Assembly (NCBI GenBank): GCA_026770025.1
Contig: JAMXDE010000008.1
Location: 1,054,001 to 1,118,000 of the forward strand
From: Craspedostauros australis
Lineage: Eukaryota; Bacillariophyta; Bacillariophyceae; Mastogloiales; Achnanthaceae
Direction: 5' to 3'
Length of the DNA: 64,000 nt
The notes under the pieces were generated by a model. That model was not told where the DNA came from, searched no databases, and saw only the letters and a list, made by a program, of their open reading frames with translations. Shown in pieces: positions 24,201-33,582 of this stretch. The translations under genes and the position numbers were made by a program. The number at the start of each line of letters is the position of its first letter. Position 1 is the stretch's first letter.

Positions 24201-27200
24201 CGCATTGCAGCAGCAATCTTCATTCAGGCGGCTTATCGTCGGTACAGATGCAGATGCGAATTCGTGAAACTGCAAGAGGAACGCGCTCTTCGCGACATTG
24301 CCAATCCGCCGACAGTCGTTGAATCCGACGAAGCCAAGCGCAGGAGAGCGACGCTAACCCTGCAGCGGTGGATGCGATTGAGCGCGCTCAAACGCGCGAT
24401 CACCAGCAATCCGGCACATCAGAAGGAACTCACGAAGGCGCTGCTTTCTCCGGCGTCATCATGCGCATCCAGCAGCAGCAACGCATTCGATTTCGCAGAC
24501 GCCAGCACCATTTTGAAAGCGAGCTATCACGATTTGGGCGGATCCTTCCATTCCATGGGATCTGATTCTTTGTTTATGCAACCCACCGATCTCGCTTCTC
24601 CATCGCAATTCCCCAAGATGTGGATGGAGTCACCCTTCGATGTGCGCATGTCGGCTGTCGCGATCCACCAGATCGTCCGTGGCTACCTCACCAGTTTGCG
24701 CATCCATCGAAGGCACAAAAAGGCAGCATGCATCCAAATGCAGTACCGCAGATACAAACGTCGACAGAATAACGCAGCCAAACGACACGCTGTACAGGTT
24801 TTACAGCACGCAGTGCGAGCATTCCTCCATCGAACGTCAAGCCGAAAGGCTGCAATCGTCATTCAGCGCATGTGGAGACGGGCGATGTTGCGCAATCGCA
24901 ATGAAAGGCAACTGCTGGCAACAGTCCGCATACAGTCGTGCTGGAGACGGTATGCCTGCATCAAGGCGTGGCGAGACACAAGGCGGAAAGCGATTCAAAT
25001 ACAAAGCATCGTTCGACGTCATAAGCACAGACGCAGATACCGAACGGGCATTCGAGGAATCGTCATGCTTCAGAAATACTACCGCGATCGGAAATCGATC
25101 ACGTCCCATCTTTCAGCAACCATGATCCAAGCTTGTTGGCGATGTCACGCAGCACTGAATCAGTACAGTCTCAAGTCATTTGCTGTGGTCACAATCCAAA
25201 CGGCTTTGCGACGTTATGCAACCCGCCGGCGTTATCTCTCCCAGCAAGCTGCTACAACGAAGATCCAATGCTTGGTTCGAAGGGCGCAGGCGAAACAACG
25301 CTGTCGGGATCATCTCGCCTCCATCATCACGATCCAGAGTGCCATCCGTCGATGGAAGGCACGGACAGTGGCCGACTTTCGTCTTGTAGCGTGGATTCAT
25401 TTGCAGAAGCTGTATCGTGGCCGCAAGCTGAGACTCGCACTGCGTCAACAAGCCCTAGCCGCAACTCTGATTCAACAACGTTGGCGCCATGCCTACTTGC
25501 TGTCAGTGTACGCGAAGAGGTGCAACGCTGCATTGAAGTTGCAATCATGCTGGCGTGATCAACACCGCCGACGTCATCTTCGACGACGCATCGCGTGCAT
25601 CCGATTTCAATCCGCATTTCGTGGATATCTCGCACGTCAACAATTCAAACGCAAGGTGGCGGCTGTCGGCATTTTGCAACGATTCTCAAGACGCGTCTAT
25701 GCCAAACGAGTTGCGTCCGCCATGATCATCCAATCCATCGTCCGCATGGCTCGATTGCAACGGCAGTATGGCGGGATGGTGCTTTATGCTACTCAGATCC
25801 AAGCATGGATTCGGACACATCAAGCAAAGAGCAGGTATCATCGTCAACGCGTCGGTATCGTCAAGCTGCAATCCGTGGCGCGACGCAAAATCACGCGAAG
25901 CCGGTTGAGGCGCGCCCATCAACAACGAGTCGAGTCCGCCACGATCATCCAATCCATCGTCCGACGATGGCATCACCGACGACAGTACGACGAGATAGTG
26001 TCAGGTGTCATTCAGATTCAAACGCGGGTCCGAACAAACCACACCAAGAGGAGGTATCATCGTCAACGCGCAGCCATCATCAAGCTGCAATCGGTGGCGC
26101 GACGAAGAATCGTGCAACAGGAGCGCAGGCAAGCTCACCAACAACAAGAAGCATTCGCCACGACCGTCCAATCCATCTTCCGAAGATGGCATCAACGCCG
26201 AAAGTACAACAAGATGTTGCTCTGTATATCTCGCATCCAAGCTCGGGTCCGAACAAACCACACCAAGAGGAGGTATCATCGTCAACGCGCAGCCATCATC
26301 AAGCTGCAATCGGTGGCGCGACGCGAAATCACGCAAAACCGGTTGATGGACGCCCATCAACAACGAGACATGTCCGCCATGGTCATCCAATCGATCGTCA
26401 GGATGATTCAATCGCGACGAAGGTACCGTTGCATCTCTTCGGGTGCAACACAGATCCAAGCAATGGTGCGAACACGCCAAGCACATGCGAGATATAATTG
26501 TCAACGCGCAGCCGTGATCAAGCTCCAATCACTAGCGAGGCGTGGGATTGCGCGAGGAGAGTTCGCGCGAGTCCACACCGAGCGGCATGCATCCGCCATC
26601 AAGATCCAATCCATCTTCCGAAGGATACGACAGCAACGGCAGTACCGCAAAATGGCATTGGTTTCGACTCACATCCAAGCATTGGTGCGGAAACGTCAAG
26701 CGCATGCAAAGTATCATCAACATCGCACAGGCATCATCAAGCTGCAATCACTGATGAGATCCAAGATGATGCAAAAGGACCTGAGAATCACGAAAGCAGC
26801 TCTCATCCTGATCCAAAGCACCATGAGGCGTTATCAGGCACACCAGGCTTTCGCAAACATAAAGCAAGCAGCCACAGCAATCCAACGCATTTGGTGTGCG
26901 CGAAGATTCCGACGACGCTGCATTCAAGCGTCCATCATGTTCCAAAAGGCCGGGCGGTCGTTCTTGGCCAAGTCGAGATGGAGGCGATCCATTGCTTCCA
27001 TCTCCAAGATACAAGCAGTCTTCCGTGGTTGGAGACAATGGCGGCACTACCAATTGATCACTGGGCACGATCCACGTCAACGATTGCTTCGTGTTTGGCT
27101 TCACCGGGATCTTCTCGCGTTGAGACGACGTCAGGATCGGCAAAACGACGCAGCCAACCACATCCAGACCTTTTGGATGGGCGCGCATCAACGAAAGTGC

Positions 27201-30200
27201 TACGCCAGAGCACGTGCGAGCATCATCTTGTTGCAATCACACGGAAGAAAGCTGTTGGCATGCAAACTCTACCAACGCAAGCATGATGCACATTGCCATC
27301 GGGTTGCCAATATCATTCTCATCCAATCTGCCTGGCGTGCTGCGAGTGCGCGAGATCAATACATGCAGCACCGTGCTGCTATCGTCACCCTTCAGACCAT
27401 GGCTCGGATGTGGAATGCCAAAGCACTGTACCAAAACGAACTGACAACATTCAGACATTGCACAGTAGCAGCTACCATCATCCAAGCACAAGTGAGAGGC
27501 TCGCATCAACGAGCAGCCTATGCACAAGCAATCGCATCAGCCATCCTGCTGCAAGCTCATTCAAGGAAGCGGCTGGCGCGCAAACACTATCGTTGTCATG
27601 TTGCATGTGTCGCTCTCATCCAATCTGCCTGGCGTGCTGCAAACGCCCACGGTCGATACATGCACCAACGTGCAGCCATCATCACCATGCAGACGATGGC
27701 TCGGGCATGGAAAGCACAAGCGCTGTACAAGACCAAGATGGCAAGATTCAAACACTGCACAACAGCAGCGACGACCATCCAATCGCAATGGAGAGGATCC
27801 CAGGTTCTCGGACAGTACACCTACTCGAGGGCGTCAATCATCATGCTTCAATCGATCGTCCGTCGCCGTTTGGGCCGATGCGAGTTCCACAGAAGATGCA
27901 GGCAACGGCAGGAGCGAATGGCCAGCACGTTGCTCCAGTCTCAATGGAGACGCCGAACGGAACAAGTTCGATACCACCGGCAGAAATGCATTATCATGCA
28001 TATGCAGGCCTGCGTTCGACGCAAGCAGCAGCTTCGTCGATACAACACACTCCGGAGTCATTCGATCGCTGCAGTGGTATGCATTCAACGCATCCAGCGC
28101 GGGATCAAGGCACGCAAATCATTCCGTCTCCACATCGCATCGTGCGTGAGACTTCAAGCACGGGCTCGAGCCCAGAGCACACGATTGCGCTACCTGAGGA
28201 TCAAACGCAGACTCATCGCGCTGCAATGTTTATGGCGGTGCCACTCGTCGCGTTCGCAACTCATCAAGCGGCGACAAGAGCACCAAGCGATGTTGATTCA
28301 GACTGCAACACGATTGCAGGCGTGCTGGAGACGGCACAGGGCAACGCGGCACTATGGTGCGAGCCTATCCGCAATCATCTGCCTCCAGAAGCTGGCTCGG
28401 ATGGAAGCCGCAGTGCGAGAGTATGGCCTAAAGCGTTCGTCTGCAATGAAACTGCAGACGTGGGGTCGCAAGTTAGTCATGATGGCAAGATTCGTGCCTC
28501 TCTTGGCCGAATACAGGGCCATGGTGGCAGACAAGAACGCCACGACCATCCAGTCAACATGGCGCGGCTTTGCGTATCGAAAGTGGTGCCTGGACTCGTT
28601 GCAGTTGGTGGAGGAAGGTGCAGCAACCACGATTCAGTCTAATTACCGTGCATCCCAGGTGCGTGCTATGGTGCTTCTTTGGCATGGAAGCGCCATGCTC
28701 GTCCAGGCCAATTGGAGAGGTCACGTTGAAATCACAACGTATCGCGCATGCCGTAATGGCGTGATCGAGTTCCAGAGACTGTTCCGAGACTACTGCATCT
28801 TGCAACACCAGCTAGAGGCGGACCGCATCCGCTTTGATCAGCAGAGCATGATCGTCAAGATCGCCATCACCCTTCCGCAAATCTCAGCGATCGTTGCCTC
28901 GTATACGTCCTGGAACACCCGCTGGGTTTCTCAGACCAAGGCTGCTCGATGCATTCAGGGAGCATGGAATCGCCATCTTCTTCGGTGTGCACTGAAGGTG
29001 CGGGCGGCAACGACAGTCCAGAAGTATTGGAGATCTGCCCTGGCGCGTGACGCGTATGCCAGAACGCGTGCGTCGGTTCACATGATCCAATCCATTATCA
29101 GACGACACCTCGCTCGCAAGGTGTTCATTCGCACCGTTGCTTGTTGCATCTCAATTCAAGCGCTGTTCCGAAAAGCAATCCTTTCAAAACAGTATTACAA
29201 CCGAAAGCGCAGTGCAATCGTGATCCAATCCTGGTCACGATATCACAAGCAATCTGCAATCTACAAACGCCAACTTAGCGCAGCCACGTTGATCCAGGCA
29301 TCCGGACGAGCATTGTCGGGCCGAGAAAGGTATCTTCGGCTGTTACGAGATCGACGCAACCGCGCTGCTTCTGTTGTTACGAGAGCGTGGAGTGCGTATC
29401 ACGCCAAGCAGATGTCAAGGAAGCAGAGGGCCGCGACGTTGCTGCAGTCCGCCTGGCGGCGATCCTTCTTCGAGCATGCGTACACGGGGCACAAGATTTG
29501 CTGCATCATGATCCAGTCCAAATACAGATCGCACGCGCAAAGATGTTGGTTCGGAGACCTCAGGCACGCAGTTGTCAAACTGCAGTCGTTCTCAAGACGC
29601 GCTCAGGCCATGCGTCGGTATTCAGGAGCGCTGTCATGCGTTGTCCAAATACAGTGCGCGGCGCGACGATTCATCACAAGAAGACGCGCAAGAGCTGCAA
29701 GGCAAGCTGCAACGCGTATCCAATGCGTCGCTCGTGCACAATTGGCACGCAAGAGAATCCGGACACTTGCAGTCGATCGTTTGTGCCGTACGAATCGACT
29801 CAGGCTATCTCAGCGTGCCATGCGGCGCGCGGTCATCGGATGGGTCCGATCAAGGCGAAATCGCCGTGTTGTCTCAGCCATTCAAATTCAGACAGCGTAT
29901 CGCAACATGAAGACACGAAGGCAGCATTTGCAATCAATGGCAGCGACGCAAACAATCCAAGCAACCGTCCGCTCCTGGGTGCAGCGAAAGAAGTACCGAC
30001 GGTCAATGGCTGCCGCGATACGTGTGCAGTCGGTTTTCCGTCGAGCTCTTTGTCGATCGCAATACGGACGCCAGCGAGATGCCATTTCGCATCTACAAGC
30101 CTTTTTTCGTCGCGTACTTCAGCTGCATCGGTATCGTACCGCCAAGATGGCTTGTTCCAAGATACAGGCATTCGTTCGCTTGCGACATGCGCAGAAGCAG

Positions 30201-33113
30201 TTTGGATACATGCAAACCCAAGTCGTCACACTCCAATCCATATTCCGTCGTCACCTCTGCAAGCGGCGATTCGCGGAAGCACGAGCCGCAGTGTCGAAGC
30301 TGCAGCAATTTGCACGAGAACGGCTCCATGCTTTGCGTGAGGATCGACATCGATCTCGAATCATTGCAATGCAGTCGCTTGTTCGTCGGAAGCTCGCGAC
30401 GTCGCGGTATGTGGAAATGAGAGCGGCAGCGATCGTTATGCAAGCCTCGCAGAGAGGACGTTCTGTCCGAGGCCGGGCATCTCAAAAGAGGCATGCAATC
30501 GTCCGCATTCAGCAGGCGTGGCGTTCGCATGTTGTAGCAAGAGATGTGAAGCATCACGCAAGGCAACAACTGGCTGAAAGGGAAGCGAGAGCAACAGAGG
30601 TGAGGGCCACAGTTGCGGCAACGTTGTTCCAAGCAAGCTGGCGAAGACACCGTGCGAAGCAACATTGGAAGCAGGTTCGTTGCAAGGCGATCCTGATTCA
30701 ATCTACATGTCGCGGATGGTACTCGCGGTCTCAGATCATGCGTACCACCATGCACCGTTCGAAGAGAGAAAATCTGGATGAAGCCGCAAGGAAGATCCAG
30801 GTTGCATTCTTCATGTGGAAGATGGAGCTCGCTCTTTGCGAGGTCAGATCATCGACGGTGCTGCTCCAAAGAAGCCAGAGAGGCCAGCTGTCTCGCACCG
30901 CCTCGAAGTTTGCTCTGGCTCACATGAACAACTCGTTCCGTTCCAGCGTCTACGGCTCCTTCGCGCGGATCGTCGCCGAAAGCCACGTCGGGACGGGATC
31001 CGCAACAGCCCAATGGAATAACGCCCTCATCACGGCCCGTGAACATGCCGCCATCGTACTTCAGAGCTTCGGGAGAGGCCTCGTTGTGCGAAAGGTTGTT
31101 GAAACAGAGCACGGCAGAAGATTCGCCGGTGGTTCGAGAATTCGCATAGAACCGAATCGTGCAGGCCAGGATCGTGCGGCTTCCATCATCCAAAGGACCA
31201 TTCGGGCTTGGTTGCAGCGCATGCGGATCTTCGTGGCGGCTGTTGTCAAGATCCAGGCGCAATATCGAAGACGCATTGCATACAGCAGCTATCAGCGCTC
31301 CAAGAAGGCGATCGAGGCACTGCGAGCACGACGCGAAAGTGCGACGACCCTTGTGCAGGCTTCATGGCGGATGTTTGTTCAGCGCAAGAGGCTCCAGAGA
31401 CTTCGGCACAATGCTGTGACATTGCAGCAGCACTTCAGAAGACATGCGTCCATGAACAGATTCAAGAAATCTCGCCAATCTATTGTGATGCTGCAAGGCA
31501 TCGTCCGCATGTACCAAAACAAAAACTCGTACAATCGGTACAGACTCAAACTTCGGATTGCGCAACGCTGTGTTCGTACAATGCTGGCGCGCACGGCGTT
31601 TTCTCGTCAAGTGGCTGCATTGACTTCGCTGCAGGCGTTGATCAGGAGATGGATGCAACTCCGTCTATACCGCAGGCAACAATCTGCGCTGAGGCTCATT
31701 CAGATGTGCGCACGAGCATCTTTGGCAAGGCGAACGATGGAGCGCCGCCGTCATGCAAAGCATACGTTGGCAAGGTTCTTAATGCGAGCTGTGAAACAGA
31801 GGTGCAGACAGCATCAACTGGTGCGACATAAAGAAGCAGAGACAGAAGAAGCGCAACTTGCTCAGAAGCACCAATACAGCCCAATGCAAGCAATCACAGC
31901 GCTCACAAAGTCATCAGCTGCGGAAGAAACGGTGGTGCCACGAACAGCAGGGCCATCGACCACGATGGAAGTCATAGCAGAGGGACCCCTTGTGCAGCAA
32001 GCCGAGCAATACATCAGAGATAAAAGTGAAAGAGCTGTTGCCACGATGGATCGGGATGACGTTGAGCGTTCGTTCGGTCCGTGCATGGCGAGGCTGATGG
32101 ACAGAGTACGAGCCGCAAGGATCGAGCGCGATCTCCTCGAGGTGGGACAGGACCTGCCATCGTCGTCGACACTGCCACCAACAGTCATAACCGCCATCGC
32201 CGGTCCTGCTACTGCTGCCATCACCGCCGCCGCCTCACCAATACAACAGGTAGCGTTCGAGTCTGCACCCAACGGTATCAGTACAGGTAGCGAGGACTTC
32301 GCATTGGAGACCACGATTGTATCTGGACCCGAGAGTTCGGCGCGGCGAGATCGACTCCCCCTGGAAGGATCGCAGCGGCAACCGCCACTGCCACTGCCGC
32401 ACGCACCAAAATCCCAGCCACCGGCATGCACAGTCACTCCGAAGACCAGCAACGCGACAGTGATCAGACCTCCCGGCGCAAGTGCATTGAGCACAGCGAT
32501 GATAAAGGAAGAGGTCGTGGCTGGAGGACTGCAGCTGCCACAAATCTCCAAGCCGAAGCGAACCGAAGCCATTTTGAAGCCGTTGCATGCTGCTGCCAAA
32601 CCCAAGGGCAGACGGTTGATCGTGCCGTCGAAGGCGTTGACCACGAAACTCGAAGTGGAGCAGCGGGACGTGAACAAGCCTTCTTCGGAACGAGCTGCTC
32701 CTGCCGTCAAATCCGTGGAAGCCACATCCACGAATCCACTCAAGATCGAGACGACAGACACAAGCATATCGGAGCTGGCCAAGCAAGCGCAACTGTTGCT
32801 CCGGGAGGCTCGTCGCACACGTGCGAAACGCGATGCTCGCAAGGCCTTCGGCGCGCAGATACCTTCGCCAGCAGCCGTACGAACGGCAAGTCCCACGGTG
32901 CAGTCGCAAGAAGTCTCGCAACCGCAACAGAGTGGTTCTCCTCACGCAGACTCGCCGCAGTCCAGCGAACAGCAGCAGCCGCGAAAGCCGGGTGGACAAC
33001 ATTCCACCGTGGAGCAACAACCAAATATCAACGGATCCTTCGGAAACGAAAGCAGCCTCCCGTCCCCCATCAAGCAAGCCGAAGATGGTTGGGGTTGGGC
33101 TGATGAGTGGTAA
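21255..33113 (+). CDS. Giant multi-IQ-motif (calmodulin-binding) protein
   Basis: This is one uninterrupted frame of 3,952 codons from the first in-frame ATG; the next ATG (21,405) is an equally good start. Residues 1 to about 830 are Ser-rich and disordered. From about residue 838 (23,767) to 3,500 the protein is almost entirely IQ motifs (IQxxxRxxxxR and relatives such as LQSxxRR); I count about 95, usually 22-26 residues apart. IQ motifs bind calmodulin or myosin-light-chain-like proteins and form a long helix. The density resembles ASPM, but I find no CH or ASH domain, so it should not be called ASPM. A segment of about 140 residues without IQ motifs lies between the first and second motif. 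The C-terminal 430 residues are disordered and end in DGWGWADEW. A cytoskeletal, spindle or centriole scaffold role is inference only. Confidence 0.9.
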   Translation: MHFIQSKKTNQRIEVKEESRAEQILKGSHFASPALPSASTAAPTAASIHPMPSTPARKPPRSDVGGVASRERVGGSDHASAANMANVANNSTNGDGGTTNTPSRSLMDKLMDLNDSWLAQRSTGTVPSRGLSNSISISGSLSNSFNISMSLSKDEDAPTVASGGNASNAQDSTGTRPLMDKMQLLEQRWTETRSVDSRRTQLNRSAGDTPSLRSRTDIASVVINGSQSSSSSSVSDATKHRPQHLQIDFVDRDGTTGSMVAPPASKIPARSAAASRRGRSHERRGDDGSSIGRSVGRSAHNTGRANATDDDASRSPSSGRGLFVSDIVARYGQNGCSDSDTTSRGTHDDDDDDSPSIGESTISTQPSLERDEKQSVFERLYSQRKPSPRDPSAYTTPRAHNYDSSDSMSTGGSGYKSTRSYTPKMGTAVTRRAKNRLGFFQSSAGKSKAAPSSSGASVTSHKSVPANHSRQRTRLQARNTTATSSSSSNSVRSRLVSPQNSVASTNSRPSPRGSASVGSATDSVDDATIVSVFHRLYKNEKRPDKLWTKPEAMVPVLPSDDGLRISPLSAALPPSFASSTTSSRRGQPKGTMMKSSIPPSSSSIACAASRPRSPTLDDELAAIQHVGNDIQALRDAHRVHSNPSPASANSAIPPPASNGNHDAKAIQAKPAQKSNRSALSVSTAEALDLLASFTVGGDDESSEGLLTPTMFADSDMHFLDHPSISTVNEQSSASDSQSKPPTAPSLAEKVESSIDVSRDNSRDTQASGFLSLDQPSGGLVMEYHGPVNFVAQRVDLLISPQKRRLYRRQGSGSNSSEGDVSAADSEDSLLTPLRLRTAASITIQSAWRRRKADFAILEMLLEEWTVDIFLASTGMIDGTTFIQQYTKIEVLNTAIHQLDCAWLVDGLYEAKGKIIASWEKDIALHYETQGNDLGPQETAAVRSWCQTLQCPAILKPWSKHRLATNLVHLSLELKRRKEMPILRIAAAIFIQAAYRRYRCRCEFVKLQEERALRDIANPPTVVESDEAKRRRATLTLQRWMRLSALKRAITSNPAHQKELTKALLSPASSCASSSSNAFDFADASTILKASYHDLGGSFHSMGSDSLFMQPTDLASPSQFPKMWMESPFDVRMSAVAIHQIVRGYLTSLRIHRRHKKAACIQMQYRRYKRRQNNAAKRHAVQVLQHAVRAFLHRTSSRKAAIVIQRMWRRAMLRNRNERQLLATVRIQSCWRRYACIKAWRDTRRKAIQIQSIVRRHKHRRRYRTGIRGIVMLQKYYRDRKSITSHLSATMIQACWRCHAALNQYSLKSFAVVTIQTALRRYATRRRYLSQQAATTKIQCLVRRAQAKQRCRDHLASIITIQSAIRRWKARTVADFRLVAWIHLQKLYRGRKLRLALRQQALAATLIQQRWRHAYLLSVYAKRCNAALKLQSCWRDQHRRRHLRRRIACIRFQSAFRGYLARQQFKRKVAAVGILQRFSRRVYAKRVASAMIIQSIVRMARLQRQYGGMVLYATQIQAWIRTHQAKSRYHRQRVGIVKLQSVARRKITRSRLRRAHQQRVESATIIQSIVRRWHHRRQYDEIVSGVIQIQTRVRTNHTKRRYHRQRAAIIKLQSVARRRIVQQERRQAHQQQEAFATTVQSIFRRWHQRRKYNKMLLCISRIQARVRTNHTKRRYHRQRAAIIKLQSVARREITQNRLMDAHQQRDMSAMVIQSIVRMIQSRRRYRCISSGATQIQAMVRTRQAHARYNCQRAAVIKLQSLARRGIARGEFARVHTERHASAIKIQSIFRRIRQQRQYRKMALVSTHIQALVRKRQAHAKYHQHRTGIIKLQSLMRSKMMQKDLRITKAALILIQSTMRRYQAHQAFANIKQAATAIQRIWCARRFRRRCIQASIMFQKAGRSFLAKSRWRRSIASISKIQAVFRGWRQWRHYQLITGHDPRQRLLRVWLHRDLLALRRRQDRQNDAANHIQTFWMGAHQRKCYARARASIILLQSHGRKLLACKLYQRKHDAHCHRVANIILIQSAWRAASARDQYMQHRAAIVTLQTMARMWNAKALYQNELTTFRHCTVAATIIQAQVRGSHQRAAYAQAIASAILLQAHSRKRLARKHYRCHVACVALIQSAWRAANAHGRYMHQRAAIITMQTMARAWKAQALYKTKMARFKHCTTAATTIQSQWRGSQVLGQYTYSRASIIMLQSIVRRRLGRCEFHRRCRQRQERMASTLLQSQWRRRTEQVRYHRQKCIIMHMQACVRRKQQLRRYNTLRSHSIAAVVCIQRIQRGIKARKSFRLHIASCVRLQARARAQSTRLRYLRIKRRLIALQCLWRCHSSRSQLIKRRQEHQAMLIQTATRLQACWRRHRATRHYGASLSAIICLQKLARMEAAVREYGLKRSSAMKLQTWGRKLVMMARFVPLLAEYRAMVADKNATTIQSTWRGFAYRKWCLDSLQLVEEGAATTIQSNYRASQVRAMVLLWHGSAMLVQANWRGHVEITTYRACRNGVIEFQRLFRDYCILQHQLEADRIRFDQQSMIVKIAITLPQISAIVASYTSWNTRWVSQTKAARCIQGAWNRHLLRCALKVRAATTVQKYWRSALARDAYARTRASVHMIQSIIRRHLARKVFIRTVACCISIQALFRKAILSKQYYNRKRSAIVIQSWSRYHKQSAIYKRQLSAATLIQASGRALSGRERYLRLLRDRRNRAASVVTRAWSAYHAKQMSRKQRAATLLQSAWRRSFFEHAYTGHKICCIMIQSKYRSHAQRCWFGDLRHAVVKLQSFSRRAQAMRRYSGALSCVVQIQCAARRFITRRRARAARQAATRIQCVARAQLARKRIRTLAVDRLCRTNRLRLSQRAMRRAVIGWVRSRRNRRVVSAIQIQTAYRNMKTRRQHLQSMAATQTIQATVRSWVQRKKYRRSMAAAIRVQSVFRRALCRSQYGRQRDAISHLQAFFRRVLQLHRYRTAKMACSKIQAFVRLRHAQKQFGYMQTQVVTLQSIFRRHLCKRRFAEARAAVSKLQQFARERLHALREDRHRSRIIAMQSLVRRKLATSRYVEMRAAAIVMQASQRGRSVRGRASQKRHAIVRIQQAWRSHVVARDVKHHARQQLAEREARATEVRATVAATLFQASWRRHRAKQHWKQVRCKAILIQSTCRGWYSRSQIMRTTMHRSKRENLDEAARKIQVAFFMWKMELALCEVRSSTVLLQRSQRGQLSRTASKFALAHMNNSFRSSVYGSFARIVAESHVGTGSATAQWNNALITAREHAAIVLQSFGRGLVVRKVVETEHGRRFAGGSRIRIEPNRAGQDRAASIIQRTIRAWLQRMRIFVAAVVKIQAQYRRRIAYSSYQRSKKAIEALRARRESATTLVQASWRMFVQRKRLQRLRHNAVTLQQHFRRHASMNRFKKSRQSIVMLQGIVRMYQNKNSYNRYRLKLRIAQRCVRTMLARTAFSRQVAALTSLQALIRRWMQLRLYRRQQSALRLIQMCARASLARRTMERRRHAKHTLARFLMRAVKQRCRQHQLVRHKEAETEEAQLAQKHQYSPMQAITALTKSSAAEETVVPRTAGPSTTMEVIAEGPLVQQAEQYIRDKSERAVATMDRDDVERSFGPCMARLMDRVRAARIERDLLEVGQDLPSSSTLPPTVITAIAGPATAAITAAASPIQQVAFESAPNGISTGSEDFALETTIVSGPESSARRDRLPLEGSQRQPPLPLPHAPKSQPPACTVTPKTSNATVIRPPGASALSTAMIKEEVVAGGLQLPQISKPKRTEAILKPLHAAAKPKGRRLIVPSKALTTKLEVEQRDVNKPSSERAAPAVKSVEATSTNPLKIETTDTSISELAKQAQLLLREARRTRAKRDARKAFGAQIPSPAAVRTASPTVQSQEVSQPQQSGSPHADSPQSSEQQQPRKPGGQHSTVEQQPNINGSFGNESSLPSPIKQAEDGWGWADEW
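25722..26816 (+). repeat. Higher-order tandem array inside the IQ domain, 5 x 219 bp
   Basis: The 73-codon unit carries three IQ motifs. In-register anchors of the form aGGTATCATCgTCAACGCG occur at 25833, 26052, 26271, 26490 and 26709, exactly 219 bp apart each time. Copies 2 and 3 share a nearly identical stretch of more than 60 bp. The frame is kept throughout. Confidence 0.9.
27321..27915 (+). repeat. Second higher-order repeat in the IQ domain, 2 x 297 bp
   Basis: The segment starting ATCCAATCTGCCTGGCGTGC at 27,321 recurs at 27,618. The next conserved block (ATGGCTCGG region) also recurs 297 bp later (27,381 and 27,678). The unit is 99 codons with four IQ motifs. Confidence 0.75.
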
Positions 33114-33582
33114 TGCTGATGCTAACACTCTGGCACCGGCGCAGACGCCGGCCTTCATGTGTACAGCACATCCGCTGTTGTTGTTGATACGATCTAGTCC
33201 CGAAGTAATAGTCTGCAACGTTAATCGATTGAATCGATCCAGCGCTTGTCGTTGTTGTTGTTGTCATTTGTCCGACAATTGCGTGAGTGATGCGATTTGA
33301 CGGACACGCTCCGAAAAAAATGTCCGATTTTCGCAAACGAACAAAACGCTTGGCGCATTTGTGGAACGCAACCGAAGAGTGTGCAGCATTTGTTTGAGAT
33401 CGTGTGATCCAAGGCATGAGTATAGCACCGTACGAGTACTCTGTTGTGGCAGACACTCACAACATCCTCCTCAGACACACACAGAGGCACCACAAGTCCA
33501 ACCACACTCTGGTTGCACATTGCACACTGCACACTGAAAGTGCGTGTTCGTGCGCGTCGACTTGACGAAGCTCGCTGGGACC
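33114..33582. other. Intergenic region between the IQ gene and VPS51
   Basis: It holds the 3' flank of the IQ gene and the promoter and leader of VPS51, both on the plus strand. A TACGAGTA 8-mer is at 33,431-33,438. No gene is seen. Confidence 0.5.

Noticed and set aside
25595-28642. Long frames of 300-450 codons in other plus-strand frames of the IQ region
   Set aside because: They follow the periodic repeat in shifted frames and show only Ser/His/Thr-rich sequence; they are by-products of the repeat.
31862-32896. 344-codon minus-strand frame under the IQ gene
   Set aside because: It is the complement of the low-complexity C-terminal coding region and has no motif; the plus-strand frame is continuous and far longer.
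21255-33113. Naming the giant IQ protein ASPM
   Set aside because: The IQ density fits, but the CH and ASH domains that define ASPM were not found.
33544-33582. Earlier GTG-type start for VPS51
   Set aside because: Nuclear genes start at ATG; the first ATG at 33,583 has a good context.
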